A DNA stretch of 64,000 bases from Curtobacterium sp. MCSS17_015 (GTDB lineage Bacteria; Actinomycetota; Actinomycetes; Actinomycetales; Microbacteriaceae), in assembly GCF_003234265.2 (NCBI RefSeq), contig NZ_CP126256.1, forward strand, positions 1,054,001 to 1,118,000. Reading direction: 5' to 3'. The translations under genes were made by a program, and so were the position numbers. Below, piece after piece: positions 43,510 to 52,851 of this stretch; positions within the stretch are counted from its first letter, which is position 1; the number at the start of each line of letters is the position of its first letter. Under the pieces are notes generated by a model, which saw only the letters and a list, made by a program, of their open reading frames with translations, was not told the origin of the DNA and did no database searches.

Positions 43510-44313
43510 GTGACCGAGAACCCCACGCCGTACGAAGACCTGCTGCGCCGAGTGCTCGAGGAGGGCTCCCCGAAGGGCGACCGGACCGGCACCGGGACCC
43601 GCAGCCTGTTCGGTGCCCAGCTGCGCTACGACCTGTCGCAGGGCTTCCCGCTCGTCACCACGAAGCGTGTGCACATGAAGTCGATCGCGTACGAGCTGCT
43701 CTGGTTCCTCCGCGGCGACTCGAACGTCGGTTGGCTGCAGGAGCACGGCGTCCGGATCTGGAACGAGTGGGCCGGCGAGGACGGCGACCTCGGACCGGTC
43801 TACGGCGTGCAGTGGCGATCCTGGCCGACCCCGTCCGGCGAACACGTCGACCAGGTCGCCCAGGTCATCGAGCAGATCCGCTCGGACCCCGACTCGCGTC
43901 GGCTCATCGTGTCGGCATGGAACGTGGCGGACATCCCGAGCATGGCGCTCGCCCCGTGCCACGCGTTCTTCCAGTTCTACGTCAACGACGGCAAGCTCTC
44001 GTGCCAGCTGTACCAGCGGAGCGCGGACATGTTCCTCGGTGTCCCGTTCAACATCGCCTCGTACGCGCTGCTGACGCACATGGTCGCGGCCCAGACCGGG
44101 CTCGAGGTCGGCGACTTCATCTGGACCGGCGGCGACTGCCACATCTACGACAACCACGTCGAGCAGGTACAGGAGCAGCTGTCCCGGACGGCGTTCCCAC
44201 TGCCGACGCTCGAGCTCGCCGCCCGCGACTCGATTGACGACTACGAGTACGAGGACATCACCGTCGTCGGCTACGAGCACCACCCGGCGATCTCCGGCAA
44301 GGTCGCGGTCTGA
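43510..44313 (+). CDS. thyA: Thymidylate synthase
   Basis: 267 residues from GTG. Folate-dependent Thy[32 protein letters not shown], and the nucleophilic Cys at about 150 in [12 protein letters not shown], then [19 protein letters not shown]. It methylates dUMP to dTMP using methylene-tetrahydrofolate and leaves dihydrofolate, recycled by the next gene. The stop overlaps the folA ATG as TGATG. Confidence 0.97.
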   Translation: MTENPTPYEDLLRRVLEEGSPKGDRTGTGTRSLFGAQLRYDLSQGFPLVTTKRVHMKSIAYELLWFLRGDSNVGWLQEHGVRIWNEWAGEDGDLGPVYGVQWRSWPTPSGEHVDQVAQVIEQIRSDPDSRRLIVSAWNVADIPSMALAPCHAFFQFYVNDGKLSCQLYQRSADMFLGVPFNIASYALLTHMVAAQTGLEVGDFIWTGGDCHIYDNHVEQVQEQLSRTAFPLPTLELAARDSIDDYEYEDITVVGYEHHPAISGKVAV

Positions 44314-44813
44314 TGGAGTCCCACGGCACCGGTGTCGGCATGGTGTGGGCCCGCACGGCTTCGGGGGTGATCGGTGCGGACGGGAGCATCCCGTGGCACG
44401 TGCCGGAGGACCTCGCGCACTTCCGGCAGGTCACGGGTGACGGCGTCGTGGTGATGGGCCGACGCACGTGGGAGTCGCTGCCCGAACGGTTCCGGCCGCT
44501 GCCGGGCCGGCGGAACGTGGTGCTCACCCGTGACGACACCTGGTCCGCGGCCGGTGCCGAGGTCGTCCACGACCTCGCGACCGCACTCGACACCGACGAG
44601 CCCGTCTGGGTGATCGGTGGCGGTGCGGTCTACGCCGACGCCGTGGCCTTCGCCGACCGCGTCTCCGAGACCGTCGTCGACGTCGAGGTCGACGGGGACA
44701 CGGTCGCGCCGACCCTCGGCGACGACTGGACCCTCGTCGACGAGGGGCCCTGGCAGGAGTCCCGCGTCGACGGCACCCGCTACCGCTTCCTCGAGTGGCG
44801 GCGCGGCGCCTGA
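44313..44813 (+). CDS. folA: Dihydrofolate reductase
   Basis: 166 residues. VWARTASGVIGADGSIPWHVPEDLAHFR (cut here to GADGSIPWHVPEDLAHF) holds the conserved Trp and the acidic catalytic residue; then VVMGRRTWESLPERFRPLPG and WVIGGGAVYADA. Reduces dihydrofolate with NADPH. Translationally coupled to thyA, as in many bacteria. A GTG nearer MVWARTA is a possible alternative start. Confidence 0.95.
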   Translation: MESHGTGVGMVWARTASGVIGADGSIPWHVPEDLAHFRQVTGDGVVVMGRRTWESLPERFRPLPGRRNVVLTRDDTWSAAGAEVVHDLATALDTDEPVWVIGGGAVYADAVAFADRVSETVVDVEVDGDTVAPTLGDDWTLVDEGPWQESRVDGTRYRFLEWRRGA

Positions 44814-44866
44814 ACCCGCGCTCCCGCGCCGCCCGCCGGAGGTGATCCGAGCCTCCCGGCCGCCCA

Positions 44867-44882
44867 CCGTCCGGGCGGACGG
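44867..44882. repeat. CCGTCC-GGGC-GGACGG hairpin after folA
   Basis: The same 16 bases as the core at 28881-28896. It lies 54 bases after the folA stop and 22 bases before the dapA -10, so it probably ends the thyA-folA transcript. Confidence 0.65.
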
Positions 44883-44904
44883 CGGTGCTCGCGCGCATCC
44901 CCGG

Positions 44905-44910
44905 TACGCT
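44905..44910 (+). promoter_or_regulatory. -10 element of leaderless promoter (dapA)
   Basis: TACGCT ends seven bases before the GTG at 44918. Confidence 0.6.
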
Positions 44911-44917
44911 GGACCCC

Positions 44918-45895
44918 GTGTCCACGCGTGAGAATCCCTTCGGTCAGGTCCTCGTCGCGCTCGTGACCCCGTTCACCGCCGACGGCGAGGTGGACTGGCC
45001 GGGCGTCGAACAGCACATCGACGACTGCATCACCGCCGGTGCCGACGGCATCGTCGTGACCGGGACGACCGGTGAGACGAGCACGCTCACCGACCCCGAG
45101 AAGCTCCGCCTGGTCGAGGTCGGCAAGTCCGTCGCCGCCGGACGCGCGAAGATCATCACGGGCGGTGGCTCGAACGAGACCGCGCACGCGATCCACCTGT
45201 ACAAGCAGAGCGAGCGGGCCGGCGCCGACGGGGTGATGATCGTCACGCCGTACTACAACAAGCCGACGCAGGCCGGCGTCCTGACGCACTTCCGGATGAT
45301 CGCCGACGCGACCGACCTGCCGGTCATCCTCTACGACATCCCGGGCCGCACCGGCATCCCGATCACGTACGACACGATCCTCCGAGCCTCGAAGCACCCC
45401 AACATCCTCGCCGTGAAGGACGCCAAGGGCGACTTCGCCGAGGTCTCCCGCGTGCTCAACAACACCGACCTCATGTACTTCTCGGGCGACGACACGAACG
45501 TGCTCCCGCACCTGTCGATCGGTGCCACCGGGCTCATCGGCGTCACCGCCAACATCACCAGCGCGCCGTACCGGACCATCGTCGACGCCGTGAACCGTGG
45601 TGACCTGGCGACCGCGACCGCCGAGCACAAGCGGCTCGAGCCCCTCGTCCGCGCGATCATGACCCACGTGCCCGGCACCGTCGCCGCCAAGTACGTGCTG
45701 CACGGCCTCGGCCGGATCGGCAGCCCGCGTGTCCGCCTGCCCCTCGTCGGGCCCGAGGACTCCGAGGCGTACGCCATCGAGACCTCGCTCGAAGCCGTCC
45801 AGGGCGTCCCGGGCGCCGACTTCTCCAACTTCCGCCCCGACCGCAACGCCGCGGCCGGAGGCGCTCTACCGAAGGTGCCAGGCACCACCCGTTGA
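44918..45895 (+). CDS. dapA: 4-hydroxy-tetrahydrodipicolinate synthase
   Basis: 325 residues from GTG. TIM-barrel class I aldolase: TGTTGETSTL pyruvate-binding loop (about 52), YYNKPTQ (about 111), tyrosine in LYDIPGRTGIP (about 139) and the Schiff-base Lys at about 167 in LAVKDAKGD. First committed step of lysine/DAP synthesis. The ribonuclease J gene follows after 47 bases, the usual actinobacterial dapA-rnj order. Confidence 0.96.
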   Translation: MSTRENPFGQVLVALVTPFTADGEVDWPGVEQHIDDCITAGADGIVVTGTTGETSTLTDPEKLRLVEVGKSVAAGRAKIITGGGSNETAHAIHLYKQSERAGADGVMIVTPYYNKPTQAGVLTHFRMIADATDLPVILYDIPGRTGIPITYDTILRASKHPNILAVKDAKGDFAEVSRVLNNTDLMYFSGDDTNVLPHLSIGATGLIGVTANITSAPYRTIVDAVNRGDLATATAEHKRLEPLVRAIMTHVPGTVAAKYVLHGLGRIGSPRVRLPLVGPEDSEAYAIETSLEAVQGVPGADFSNFRPDRNAAAGGALPKVPGTTR

Positions 45896-45942
45896 CAGGA
45901 CGCGGCGCACCACGGTGCGCCGCCGGAAGCAGCAAGGACCGA

Positions 45943-47619
45943 ATGCCCACACAGATCTCCACACCCCAGCCGCTCGAACCCGGAACGCTCCGAGTCATCC
46001 CCGTCGGGGGACTCGGCGAGATCGGTCGCAACATGACCGTCTACGAGTTCGAGGGCAAGATCCTCATCGTCGACGCCGGGGTGCTCTTCCCCGAGGAGCA
46101 CCAGCCCGGTGTCGACCTGATCCTGCCGGACTTCGCGCCGATCCGGGACCGCCTCGACGACGTCCTCGGTGTCGTGCTCACGCACGGCCACGAGGACCAC
46201 ATCGGCGCCGTCCCGTACCTGCTGAAGCTCCGCGGTGACATCCCGCTGATCGGCTCCACGCTGACCCTCGCGCTCGTCGAGGCGAAGCTCAAGGAACACC
46301 GGATCAAGCCCTACACGTTGAACGTGGCCGAGGACCAGACCGAGCAGATCGGCCCGTTCCACCTCGAGTTCGTCGCCGTGAACCACTCGATCCCGGACGC
46401 TCTCGCCGTCGCCATCACGACGCCGGCCGGCCGCGTGCTGCACACCGGTGACTTCAAGATGGACCAGCTGCCGCTCGACGACCGGATCACGGACCTCCGT
46501 GCGTTCGCGCGTCTCGGCGAGCAGGGCGTCGACCTGTTCCTGCCGGACTCGACCAACGCCGACGTGCCGGGCTTCACCGCTCCGGAGCGCGACATCGGAC
46601 CGGTCCTCGAGAACATCATCACGCGCGCCCGCAAGAAGGTCGTCGTGGCGAGCTTCTCGTCGCACGTGCACCGCGTCCAGCAGGTCCTCGACGCCGCCGC
46701 CGCTGCGGACCGCAAGGTCGCGTTCATGGGCCGGTCGATGATCCGCAACATGACGATCGCCGCCGAGCTCGGGTACCTGCGGGTGCCGGAGAACGTGCTC
46801 ATCGACACGAAGAAGGCGAAGAACGTCCCCGACGACCAGATCGTCTACATGTCGACGGGGTCACAGGGCGAGCCGATGGCGGTCCTGGCACGCATGGCGA
46901 ACCTCGAGCACCAGATCGAGATCGGCGAGGGCGACACCGTCATCCTCGCCTCGTCGCTGATCCCGGGCAACGAGAACGCCGTCTACCGGGTCATCGACGG
47001 CCTGACGAAGCTCGGCGCGAAGGTCGTGCACAAGGGCAACGCCAAGGTGCACGTCTCCGGACACGCCTCCGCCGGCGAACTGCTCTACTGCTACAACATC
47101 CTGCGTCCGCGCAACGTCATGCCCGTGCACGGCGAGCACCGCCACCTGTTCGCGAACGCCGACCTGGCGATCCAGACGGGTGTCCCGCCGCGCAACGTCA
47201 TCCTCGGCGAGGACGGCACCGTCGTCGACCTCAAGGACGGCCAGGTCACCGTCGCCGGGCAGCTCGACATCGCGTACGTCTACGTCGACGGCTCCACGGT
47301 CGGCGAGATCACGGACGCCGACCTCAAGGACCGCCGGGTCCTCGCCGAAGAGGGCTTCATCACCGTCTTCTGCGCGGTCGACTTCACCACGGGGCAGTGC
47401 GTCATCGGCCCGGAGATCCAGTCGCGGGGCTTCGCCGAGGACGACTCGGTCTTCGACGAGGTCCGGCCGCAGATCGCCAAGGCCCTGGCCGACGCCGCCG
47501 GCAACGGCACGCGCGACGCGCACGCGTTCAGCCAGGTCGTCCGCCGCACCGTGGGTCGCTGGGTGAACACGAAGCACCGCCGACGTCCGATGATCGTCCC
47601 GGTGGTCATCGAGGCGTAG
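45943..47619 (+). CDS. rnj: Ribonuclease J
   Basis: 558 residues. Metallo-beta-lactamase core with HGHEDHIG (about residue 81), the beta-CASP insert (ARKKVVVASFSSHVHRVQQV, about 229) and HVSGHASAGE (about 371), then a C-terminal domain that supports dimerisation. It is a 5'-to-3' exonuclease and endonuclease acting in mRNA turnover and rRNA maturation; this window also has PNPase. ATG 45943 was chosen for AAGGA just upstream. Confidence 0.95.
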   Translation: MPTQISTPQPLEPGTLRVIPVGGLGEIGRNMTVYEFEGKILIVDAGVLFPEEHQPGVDLILPDFAPIRDRLDDVLGVVLTHGHEDHIGAVPYLLKLRGDIPLIGSTLTLALVEAKLKEHRIKPYTLNVAEDQTEQIGPFHLEFVAVNHSIPDALAVAITTPAGRVLHTGDFKMDQLPLDDRITDLRAFARLGEQGVDLFLPDSTNADVPGFTAPERDIGPVLENIITRARKKVVVASFSSHVHRVQQVLDAAAAADRKVAFMGRSMIRNMTIAAELGYLRVPENVLIDTKKAKNVPDDQIVYMSTGSQGEPMAVLARMANLEHQIEIGEGDTVILASSLIPGNENAVYRVIDGLTKLGAKVVHKGNAKVHVSGHASAGELLYCYNILRPRNVMPVHGEHRHLFANADLAIQTGVPPRNVILGEDGTVVDLKDGQVTVAGQLDIAYVYVDGSTVGEITDADLKDRRVLAEEGFITVFCAVDFTTGQCVIGPEIQSRGFAEDDSVFDEVRPQIAKALADAAGNGTRDAHAFSQVVRRTVGRWVNTKHRRRPMIVPVVIEA

Positions 47620-47637
47620 GTCCCGTCACACGGCCAG

Positions 47638-47679
47638 GAGGCCCGTCGCACGTCCACCACGGACGCTGCGGCGGGCCTC
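47638..47679 (+). terminator. Hairpin terminator after rnj
   Basis: GAGGCCCG (47638-47645) pairs with CGGGCCTC (47672-47679), with inner GTCC/GGAC pairs. Confidence 0.75.
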
Positions 47680-47703
47680 GCGTCGTTCGTCGCCCGCTGG
47701 CGT

Positions 47704-47709
47704 TAGGGT
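47704..47709 (+). promoter_or_regulatory. -10 element of leaderless promoter (ftsK)
   Basis: TAGGGT ends six bases before the ATG at 47716. Confidence 0.6.
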
Positions 47710-47715
47710 CTCCCC

Positions 47716-50682
47716 ATGGCCGGAGGCACCAAGTCGACCACGCGCTCGCGCGCGTCCTCGTCGTCGACCCGTGGAGGCGGGTCGCGCGGGACGTCGCGCA
47801 CCCAGGCCACGACGAAGAAACTGCCACAGGCGGCACCGACACCGGTGTTCCGCGAGCAGAACCCGCTGGTCACCGCGTGGCTGGGCATGGCGCACGGCGT
47901 CGGCGCCGGCTTCCGGTTGCTCGGCAAGGAGTCGCTCGAGAAGGACCAGCGTCGGGACGGGTTCCCGTTCCTGCTGTTCGTCCTCGCGGTGGTCGGGGCC
48001 GTCGTGGAGTGGCTCAACCCCACCAACCCGGTCTCCGTCGCGCTCGACGCGTACACGTTCGGCGGCCTGTTCGGGCGTCTGGCGTTCGCGCTGCCGGTGA
48101 TCATGGTCGTCTTCGCGGGCTGGCTCTTCCGGCACCCGGCGTCCGTGCACGACAACACCAGGATCGGCATCGGCCTCGGTCTGATGGTGGTGTCGATCGC
48201 CTCGCTCTGCCACGTGTTCGGTGGCCAGCCGAACGCGTCGGACGGCATGCCGGCCCTGGCCGCGGCCGGGGGTGTGCTCGGCTGGGTCGTCATCGGCTGG
48301 CTCGTCGCCGTCGCCACGGCGTGGGTCGCGGTCCCGGTGGCGATCGTGCTGCTGGCGCTCTCGCTCTTCATCATCACGAAGACGCCGCCGAACAAGCTCG
48401 GCCGACGTCTGCACGAGTTGTACGCGTACCTGTTCGGTGCGCCCGGTCCCGCCGCCGAGGCGCCGGTCGCCGAGGACGCGGCAGCGCCCGCGACGAAGCC
48501 GACCCGCAAGCGCGGTGCGAAGGGGCAGTCGCAGGACTTCCCGCTGTTCGAGGACCTCGGGTTCGACGAGGACGGCGCTCCCGCCGGCGAGGACGCCGAC
48601 GAGCACCTGCCGTGGTGGCGTCGCAACAAGTCCGGGCGGGAAGAGGACCCGGCGTACGACAGCCCCGTCATCCCGCCGACCGGTACCGGGGTCGCTCCGG
48701 CCGCTGCTGCCGCCGCACCTGCCACCGGCGCTGCCGGCGGCCTGCGCGACCTGACGCCGGCCGAGCCCGTGTCGGTCAACCTCAACGACTCACTCGAGCA
48801 GGACGTCGCCGACGACCTGGACCGGGCGGAGCAGGCGCTTCGCGACTTCGGGTCACCCGCACCGTCGTCCCCGACCGAGGCGTTCCGTCCGGACCGCGAC
48901 GTCGCGGCGGCCGTCGCCACGGGCCTCGCGACCGGTCCCGCGCCGGAGGCTCCCTCCGTCCCCGTCGTGGCGGCGGAGTCGGACCTCGGCGACGTCGGCG
49001 TCGACGACGAGCCCGACGGGCTCCCGCCCGTCGCGGCGGAGGAGGACCCGGCGCACCCCTACCGCCTGCCTGCGGCGACGACGCTCAGCGCCGGCACGCC
49101 GTCCGTGGCGCGCAGCCAGGCCAACGACGAGATCGTCGCGGCGATCACCGGCGTGCTCACGGAGTTCAAGGTGGACGCGAAGGTCACCGGCTTCTCGCGC
49201 GGGCCGACGGTGACCCGGTACGAGATCGAGCTCGGCCCCGGTGTCAAGGTCGAGCGGGTCACGGCGCTGTCGAAGAACCTGTCGTACGCGGTCGCCTCGA
49301 ACGAGGTCCGGATCCTCTCGCCGATCCCGGGCAAGAGCGCGATCGGTGTCGAGATCCCGAACACCGACCGCGAGATCGTGTCCCTCGGCGACGTGCTGCG
49401 CTCGAGCGCCGCCACGAAGTCGAAGCACCCGATGACCATCGGTGTCGGCAAGGACGTCGAGGGCGGGTTCGTCGTCGCGAACCTCGCGAAGATGCCGCAC
49501 CTGCTCGTCGCGGGCTCCACCGGCTCCGGCAAGTCGGTGTTCATCAACTCGATGATCACCTCGCTGCTCATGCGCGCGAAGCCGTCCGAGGTCCGCATGG
49601 TCCTCGTCGACCCGAAGCGCGTGGAGCTGTCCATCTACGCGGGCGTGCCGCACCTCATCACCCCCATCATCACGAACCCGAAGAAGGCGGCCGAAGCGCT
49701 GCAGTGGGTCGTGAAGGAGATGGACATGCGGTACGACGACCTGGCGTCCTTCGGGTTCCGGCACGTCGACGACTTCAACAAGGCCGTCCAGAACGAGGAG
49801 ATCGTGCTGCCGGCCGGCAGTGAGCGGAAGCTCAAGCCGTACCCGTACCTGCTCGTCGTCGTGGACGAGCTCGCCGACCTCATGCTCGTCGCCCCACGCG
49901 ACGTCGAGGAGTCGATCGTCCGCATCACCCAGCTCGCCCGCGCCGCCGGCATCCACCTGGTGCTCGCGACGCAGCGCCCGTCGGTGGACGTCATCACCGG
50001 GCTCATCAAGGCGAACGTGCCGTCGCGCATCGCGTTCGCCGTCACGAGCGTCACGGACTCCCGCGTCATCCTCGACCAGCCCGGTGCCGACAAGCTCATC
50101 GGCCAGGGTGACGGACTGTTCCTGCCGATGGGGTCGTCGAAGGCCGTCCGCGTGCAGGGCGCGTGGGTGCAGGAGACCGAGGTCGCCGAGGTCGTCCAGC
50201 ACGTCACCCGGCAGGCCCAGCCCGAGTACCGGCAGGACGTCGCCGCCGTGGTCGAGCGCAAGGAGATCGACGCGGACATCGGCGACGACCTCGAACTGCT
50301 GCTCGCGGCGGTCGAGCAGGTCGTCTCGACGCAGTTCGGTTCGACGTCCATGCTGCAGCGCAAGCTCCGGGTCGGCTTCGCCAAGGCCGGGCGTCTCATG
50401 GACCTCATGGAGTCCCGCGACATCGTGGGGCCGTCCGAGGGCTCCAAGGCCCGCGACGTGCTCGTCACCGGGGACCAGCTGCCGGCGGTGCTCGCGAAGC
50501 TGCGCGGTGAGGAACCCCCGGCGGCGCCCGCCGCTCCCGCTGCGCCAGCAGCGGCTGCGCCGTCCGGCGACGGCTCCGACGACCGCTACGGAGACGACCC
50601 GGTGGCCGGCATGACGCGCGGGTACGATGAGGTGGAGGGCGACACCGACGAGGACGCCTGGGGCCTGACGGGCAGGGAGTGA
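47716..50682 (+). CDS. ftsK: DNA translocase FtsK/SpoIIIE
   Basis: 988 residues. A Ser/Thr/Arg-rich tail, four membrane segments (about 70-230), a long acidic and Ala/Pro-rich linker (about 240-470), then the RecA-like motor with Walker A GSTGSGKS (about 599) and Walker B in [12 protein letters not shown]. The C-terminal winged-helix gamma domain (about 850-920, [16 protein letters not shown] and [21 protein letters not shown]) reads KOPS/SRS DNA signals. It pumps the chromosome through the division septum. The first gene of a unit with pgsA, cinA and possibly beyond. Confidence 0.96.
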   Translation: MAGGTKSTTRSRASSSSTRGGGSRGTSRTQATTKKLPQAAPTPVFREQNPLVTAWLGMAHGVGAGFRLLGKESLEKDQRRDGFPFLLFVLAVVGAVVEWLNPTNPVSVALDAYTFGGLFGRLAFALPVIMVVFAGWLFRHPASVHDNTRIGIGLGLMVVSIASLCHVFGGQPNASDGMPALAAAGGVLGWVVIGWLVAVATAWVAVPVAIVLLALSLFIITKTPPNKLGRRLHELYAYLFGAPGPAAEAPVAEDAAAPATKPTRKRGAKGQSQDFPLFEDLGFDEDGAPAGEDADEHLPWWRRNKSGREEDPAYDSPVIPPTGTGVAPAAAAAAPATGAAGGLRDLTPAEPVSVNLNDSLEQDVADDLDRAEQALRDFGSPAPSSPTEAFRPDRDVAAAVATGLATGPAPEAPSVPVVAAESDLGDVGVDDEPDGLPPVAAEEDPAHPYRLPAATTLSAGTPSVARSQANDEIVAAITGVLTEFKVDAKVTGFSRGPTVTRYEIELGPGVKVERVTALSKNLSYAVASNEVRILSPIPGKSAIGVEIPNTDREIVSLGDVLRSSAATKSKHPMTIGVGKDVEGGFVVANLAKMPHLLVAGSTGSGKSVFINSMITSLLMRAKPSEVRMVLVDPKRVELSIYAGVPHLITPIITNPKKAAEALQWVVKEMDMRYDDLASFGFRHVDDFNKAVQNEEIVLPAGSERKLKPYPYLLVVVDELADLMLVAPRDVEESIVRITQLARAAGIHLVLATQRPSVDVITGLIKANVPSRIAFAVTSVTDSRVILDQPGADKLIGQGDGLFLPMGSSKAVRVQGAWVQETEVAEVVQHVTRQAQPEYRQDVAAVVERKEIDADIGDDLELLLAAVEQVVSTQFGSTSMLQRKLRVGFAKAGRLMDLMESRDIVGPSEGSKARDVLVTGDQLPAVLAKLRGEEPPAAPAAPAAPAAAAPSGDGSDDRYGDDPVAGMTRGYDEVEGDTDEDAWGLTGRE

Positions 50683-50686
50683 GACC

Positions 50687-51319
50687 ATGACCGCCTCCGA
50701 CGGCACGACCAATCGATTCCCGTGGCGAGGCCGGATCCTCCGCAAGGGGCCCGGTCCGGCATCGACCGCGAACGTCGCCAACATCATCACCGTGGTGCGC
50801 ATCCTCATGGCACCGCTGTTCTTCGTCCTGCTCCTGGCGGACGCCGGTGCCGACGGGCCGGTGCGCCTCTGGGCGGCCGTGCTGTTCGTCGTGGCGATCG
50901 TCACCGACAGTGCGGACGGCATCATCGCCCGGCGCCAGAACCTGGTCACGGACTTCGGGAAGCTCGTCGACCCGATCGCCGACAAGGTCCTCATCGGCGG
51001 CGCACTCGTTGCCCTGTCGATCCTCGGTGAACTGCCCTGGTACGTGACCGTGCTCATCATGGTCCGCGAGATCGGGATCACCGTCTTCCGGTTCGCCGTG
51101 CTGTCGGACCGGGTGATCCCGGCCAGCCGCGGCGGCAAGGTCAAGACCGTGTTGCAGGCCGTCGCGATCACCCTCGCGCTGTTCCCGTGGTGGCACCTGG
51201 TCGGTGACCTCGCCCACTGGGCGAACGGCATCACCATGACCGCGGCCGTCGTCGCGACGGTGGCGAGCGGCATCGACTACCTCGTGCAGGCGTGGAAGCA
51301 CAACCGGACCACTGCGTGA
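50687..51319 (+). CDS. pgsA: CDP-alcohol phosphatidyltransferase (PgsA type)
   Basis: 210 residues, several membrane segments. The CDP-alcohol motif DSADGIIARRQNLVTDFGKL continues to VDPIADK, giving DG..AR........G...D...D (about residues 73-99). Likely makes phosphatidylglycerol phosphate from CDP-diacylglycerol. GGGAG precedes the ATG, four bases after ftsK. The stop overlaps the cinA GTG. Confidence 0.93.
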   Translation: MTASDGTTNRFPWRGRILRKGPGPASTANVANIITVVRILMAPLFFVLLLADAGADGPVRLWAAVLFVVAIVTDSADGIIARRQNLVTDFGKLVDPIADKVLIGGALVALSILGELPWYVTVLIMVREIGITVFRFAVLSDRVIPASRGGKVKTVLQAVAITLALFPWWHLVGDLAHWANGITMTAAVVATVASGIDYLVQAWKHNRTTA

Positions 51320-51816
51320 CCGCGCCCGTCGGAGCCGCGGCTGCCGTCGTGGGCGAGCTGACCGCGCGCGGTGAGACGGTCGCCGTCGCGGAGTCCCTGA
51401 CCGGGGGGCTCGTCGTCGCCGAACTCGTCGGGGTGCCCGGTGCGAGTGCCGTGGTCCGCGGTGGTGTCGTGGCCTACGCGACCCCGGTGAAGGCGACGGT
51501 CCTCGGCGTCGACGCCGACCTGCTCGCCACACGTGGAGCCGTCGACCCCGAGGTGGCCCGGCAGATGGCAGCCGGTGTGCGGATGGCGCTGACCGTCGAC
51601 GGCGTCCCGGCCACGTGGGGGATCAGCACGACGGGGGTCGCCGGCCCTGACCCGCAGGACGGCCAGCCCGTCGGCACCGTGTTCATCGGGATCGCGACGG
51701 GGACCGGCAGCGAGGCGGTCGAACTCCACCTGGACGGGGACCGCGGAGCAATCCGAGCGGCGGTCGTCTCCGAACTCCTGGCACGACTGCGATCCAGGCT
51801 CCGGAGCGTGGAATAG
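51316..51816 (+). CDS. CinA family protein (nicotinamide-nucleotide amidase)
   Basis: 166 residues, only the C-terminal amidase domain of CinA (PncC). Signature AVAESLTGGLVVAELVGVPGAS (cut to VAESLTGGLVV) and GISTTGVAGPDPQDGQPVG. Hydrolyses nicotinamide mononucleotide to the acid, a salvage or repair step in NAD metabolism. GTG overlaps the pgsA stop. The pgsA-cinA-HTH-recA order is standard for actinobacteria. Confidence 0.93.
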   Translation: MTAPVGAAAAVVGELTARGETVAVAESLTGGLVVAELVGVPGASAVVRGGVVAYATPVKATVLGVDADLLATRGAVDPEVARQMAAGVRMALTVDGVPATWGISTTGVAGPDPQDGQPVGTVFIGIATGTGSEAVELHLDGDRGAIRAAVVSELLARLRSRLRSVE

Positions 51817-51889
51817 GCGGCGTGACCGCCAGGTTACATCTCACGCAATCTCCAGCAGGACGGCAGCCGTACTGGCTAACATGCTGCAA

Positions 51890-51911
51890 CCGGCAACGTC
51901 AGCGTTGCCGG
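51890..51911. promoter_or_regulatory. Perfect 9-bp-arm inverted repeat upstream of the HTH gene
   Basis: CCGGCAACG-TCAG-CGTTGCCGG. A -10-like TAACAT lies just before it (51878-51883). It may be an operator for the HTH gene, or the terminator of pgsA-cinA. Confidence 0.5.
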
Positions 51912-51970
51912 ACCCGAGCTCGGTCATCCGGACCGAGCGGGCGCGGAGATGACAGGAAGGAGGAGTTCTC

Positions 51971-52279
51971 ATGGTTCTCGTTCGTCAGGAAATCGGCGAT
52001 GTGCTGCGGGACTTCCGCTTGCAGAAGGGCCGGACCCTCCGTCAGGTCGCGTCCAAGGCCAGCGTTGCCCTCGGGTACCTCAGTGAGGTCGAGCGCGGTC
52101 AGAAAGAAGCCAGCTCGGAGATCCTCGCGTCGGTGGCGGATGCACTCGACACTCCGATCTCGACGATCATGCGCGAAGTGGGCGACCGCCTCGCCGTGGT
52201 CGAAGGCCTCGCCCGTGTCCCGGACACGCTTCCCGATGAACTCGTCGCCGAGTTCGACAACGACCTCGCGGTGCGCTGA
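51971..52279 (+). CDS. Xre-family regulator, ClgR-like
   Basis: 102 residues with a lambda-repressor HTH (about 10-65): LQKGRTLRQVASKASVALGYLSEVERGQKEAS. It occupies the position of ClgR, which in corynebacteria and streptomycetes activates clp protease and lon genes after stress. Identity with ClgR is inferred from position, size and the HTH; no ClgR box was recognised here. AAGGAGGA precedes the ATG. A strong hairpin follows the gene. Confidence 0.87.
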   Translation: MVLVRQEIGDVLRDFRLQKGRTLRQVASKASVALGYLSEVERGQKEASSEILASVADALDTPISTIMREVGDRLAVVEGLARVPDTLPDELVAEFDNDLAVR

Positions 52280-52290
52280 GCAGCACCGCA

Positions 52291-52326
52291 CGAACGCCCC
52301 CGCCGGTCCGCCGGCGGGGGCGTTCG
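52291..52326 (+). terminator. Strong hairpin terminator after the HTH gene
   Basis: A perfect 16-bp stem (52291-52306 with 52311-52326) and the loop TCCG. Confidence 0.88.
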
Positions 52327-52333
52327 CCGTTGT

Positions 52334-52339
52334 TAGGGT
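52334..52339 (+). promoter_or_regulatory. -10 element of leaderless promoter (DUF3046 gene)
   Basis: TAGGGT ends six bases before the ATG at 52346, directly after a terminator hairpin. Confidence 0.6.
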
Positions 52340-52345
52340 GGCCTG

Positions 52346-52570
52346 ATGCGGGTGAGTGAGTTCTGGCGGGCCGTCGACCAGGTGTTCGGGGACGCCTACG
52401 GTGCGGTCGTCGCCCGTGACGTCGTGCTCGAGCAGCTCGGCGGTCGGTCGGCGGCGGACGCCCTGGCGGCGGGCATCGACGCCCGCGCGGTGTGGGACGC
52501 GCTCTGCGACTCGCAGGACGTCCCGCTCGAACGACGGCACGGCAAGGGGCTGCAGGAACCGCGCGACTGA
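52346..52570 (+). CDS. DUF3046 family protein
   Basis: 74 residues, a small soluble helical protein. MRVSEFWRAVDQVFGDAYG at the start and a later VWDALCDSQDVPLERRHG match the DUF3046 family, found next to recA in actinobacteria. Function unknown; the conserved position beside recA suggests but does not show a DNA-repair link. Confidence 0.9.
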   Translation: MRVSEFWRAVDQVFGDAYGAVVARDVVLEQLGGRSAADALAAGIDARAVWDALCDSQDVPLERRHGKGLQEPRD

Positions 52571-52602
52571 CCGACCGAGCGGTTCCGGGTACACGCACCC
52601 GT

Positions 52603-52642
52603 GCCGAACGTGTGTTCGGCGTGTCGCTCGAACACCTGTTCG
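52603..52642. promoter_or_regulatory. Two LexA (SOS) boxes upstream of recA
   Basis: Box 1: CGAAC-GTGT-GTTCG in a longer palindrome 52603-52620. Box 2: CGAAC-ACCT-GTTCG at 52629-52642. Their centres are 24 bp apart. Box 2 covers the -35 position of the recA promoter. Confidence 0.9.
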
Positions 52643-52647
52643 GACGG

Positions 52648-52656
52648 TGCTACGTT
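52648..52656 (+). promoter_or_regulatory. Extended -10 of recA
   Basis: TGcTACGTT (TACGTT at 52651-52656), with LexA box 2 over the -35 region. The recA leader would be about 190 bases, unlike the leaderless genes around it. Confidence 0.65.
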
Positions 52657-52851
52657 CCTGCACAGCGACGTTGACCGGGTGCTCCATCCACAACCGACGC
52701 GCTCGTCGGCAGCGATGTCGGTGGGCGGCCGTAGGTTCATGGACATCGGAACACGTCCGAAGCCTTGTCGCAGAACGAGTGGCCTTGCACCATCGGCCGG
52801 TCCGGACGCGACAGCCTACAGGCGGCCGCCACCAGTACGAAGGAGCACCCC

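Noticed and set aside
51817..51970. ClgR binding site upstream of the Xre-family gene
   Set aside because: No CGC-N-GCG box of the known type was found; the strong palindrome present has a different sequence.
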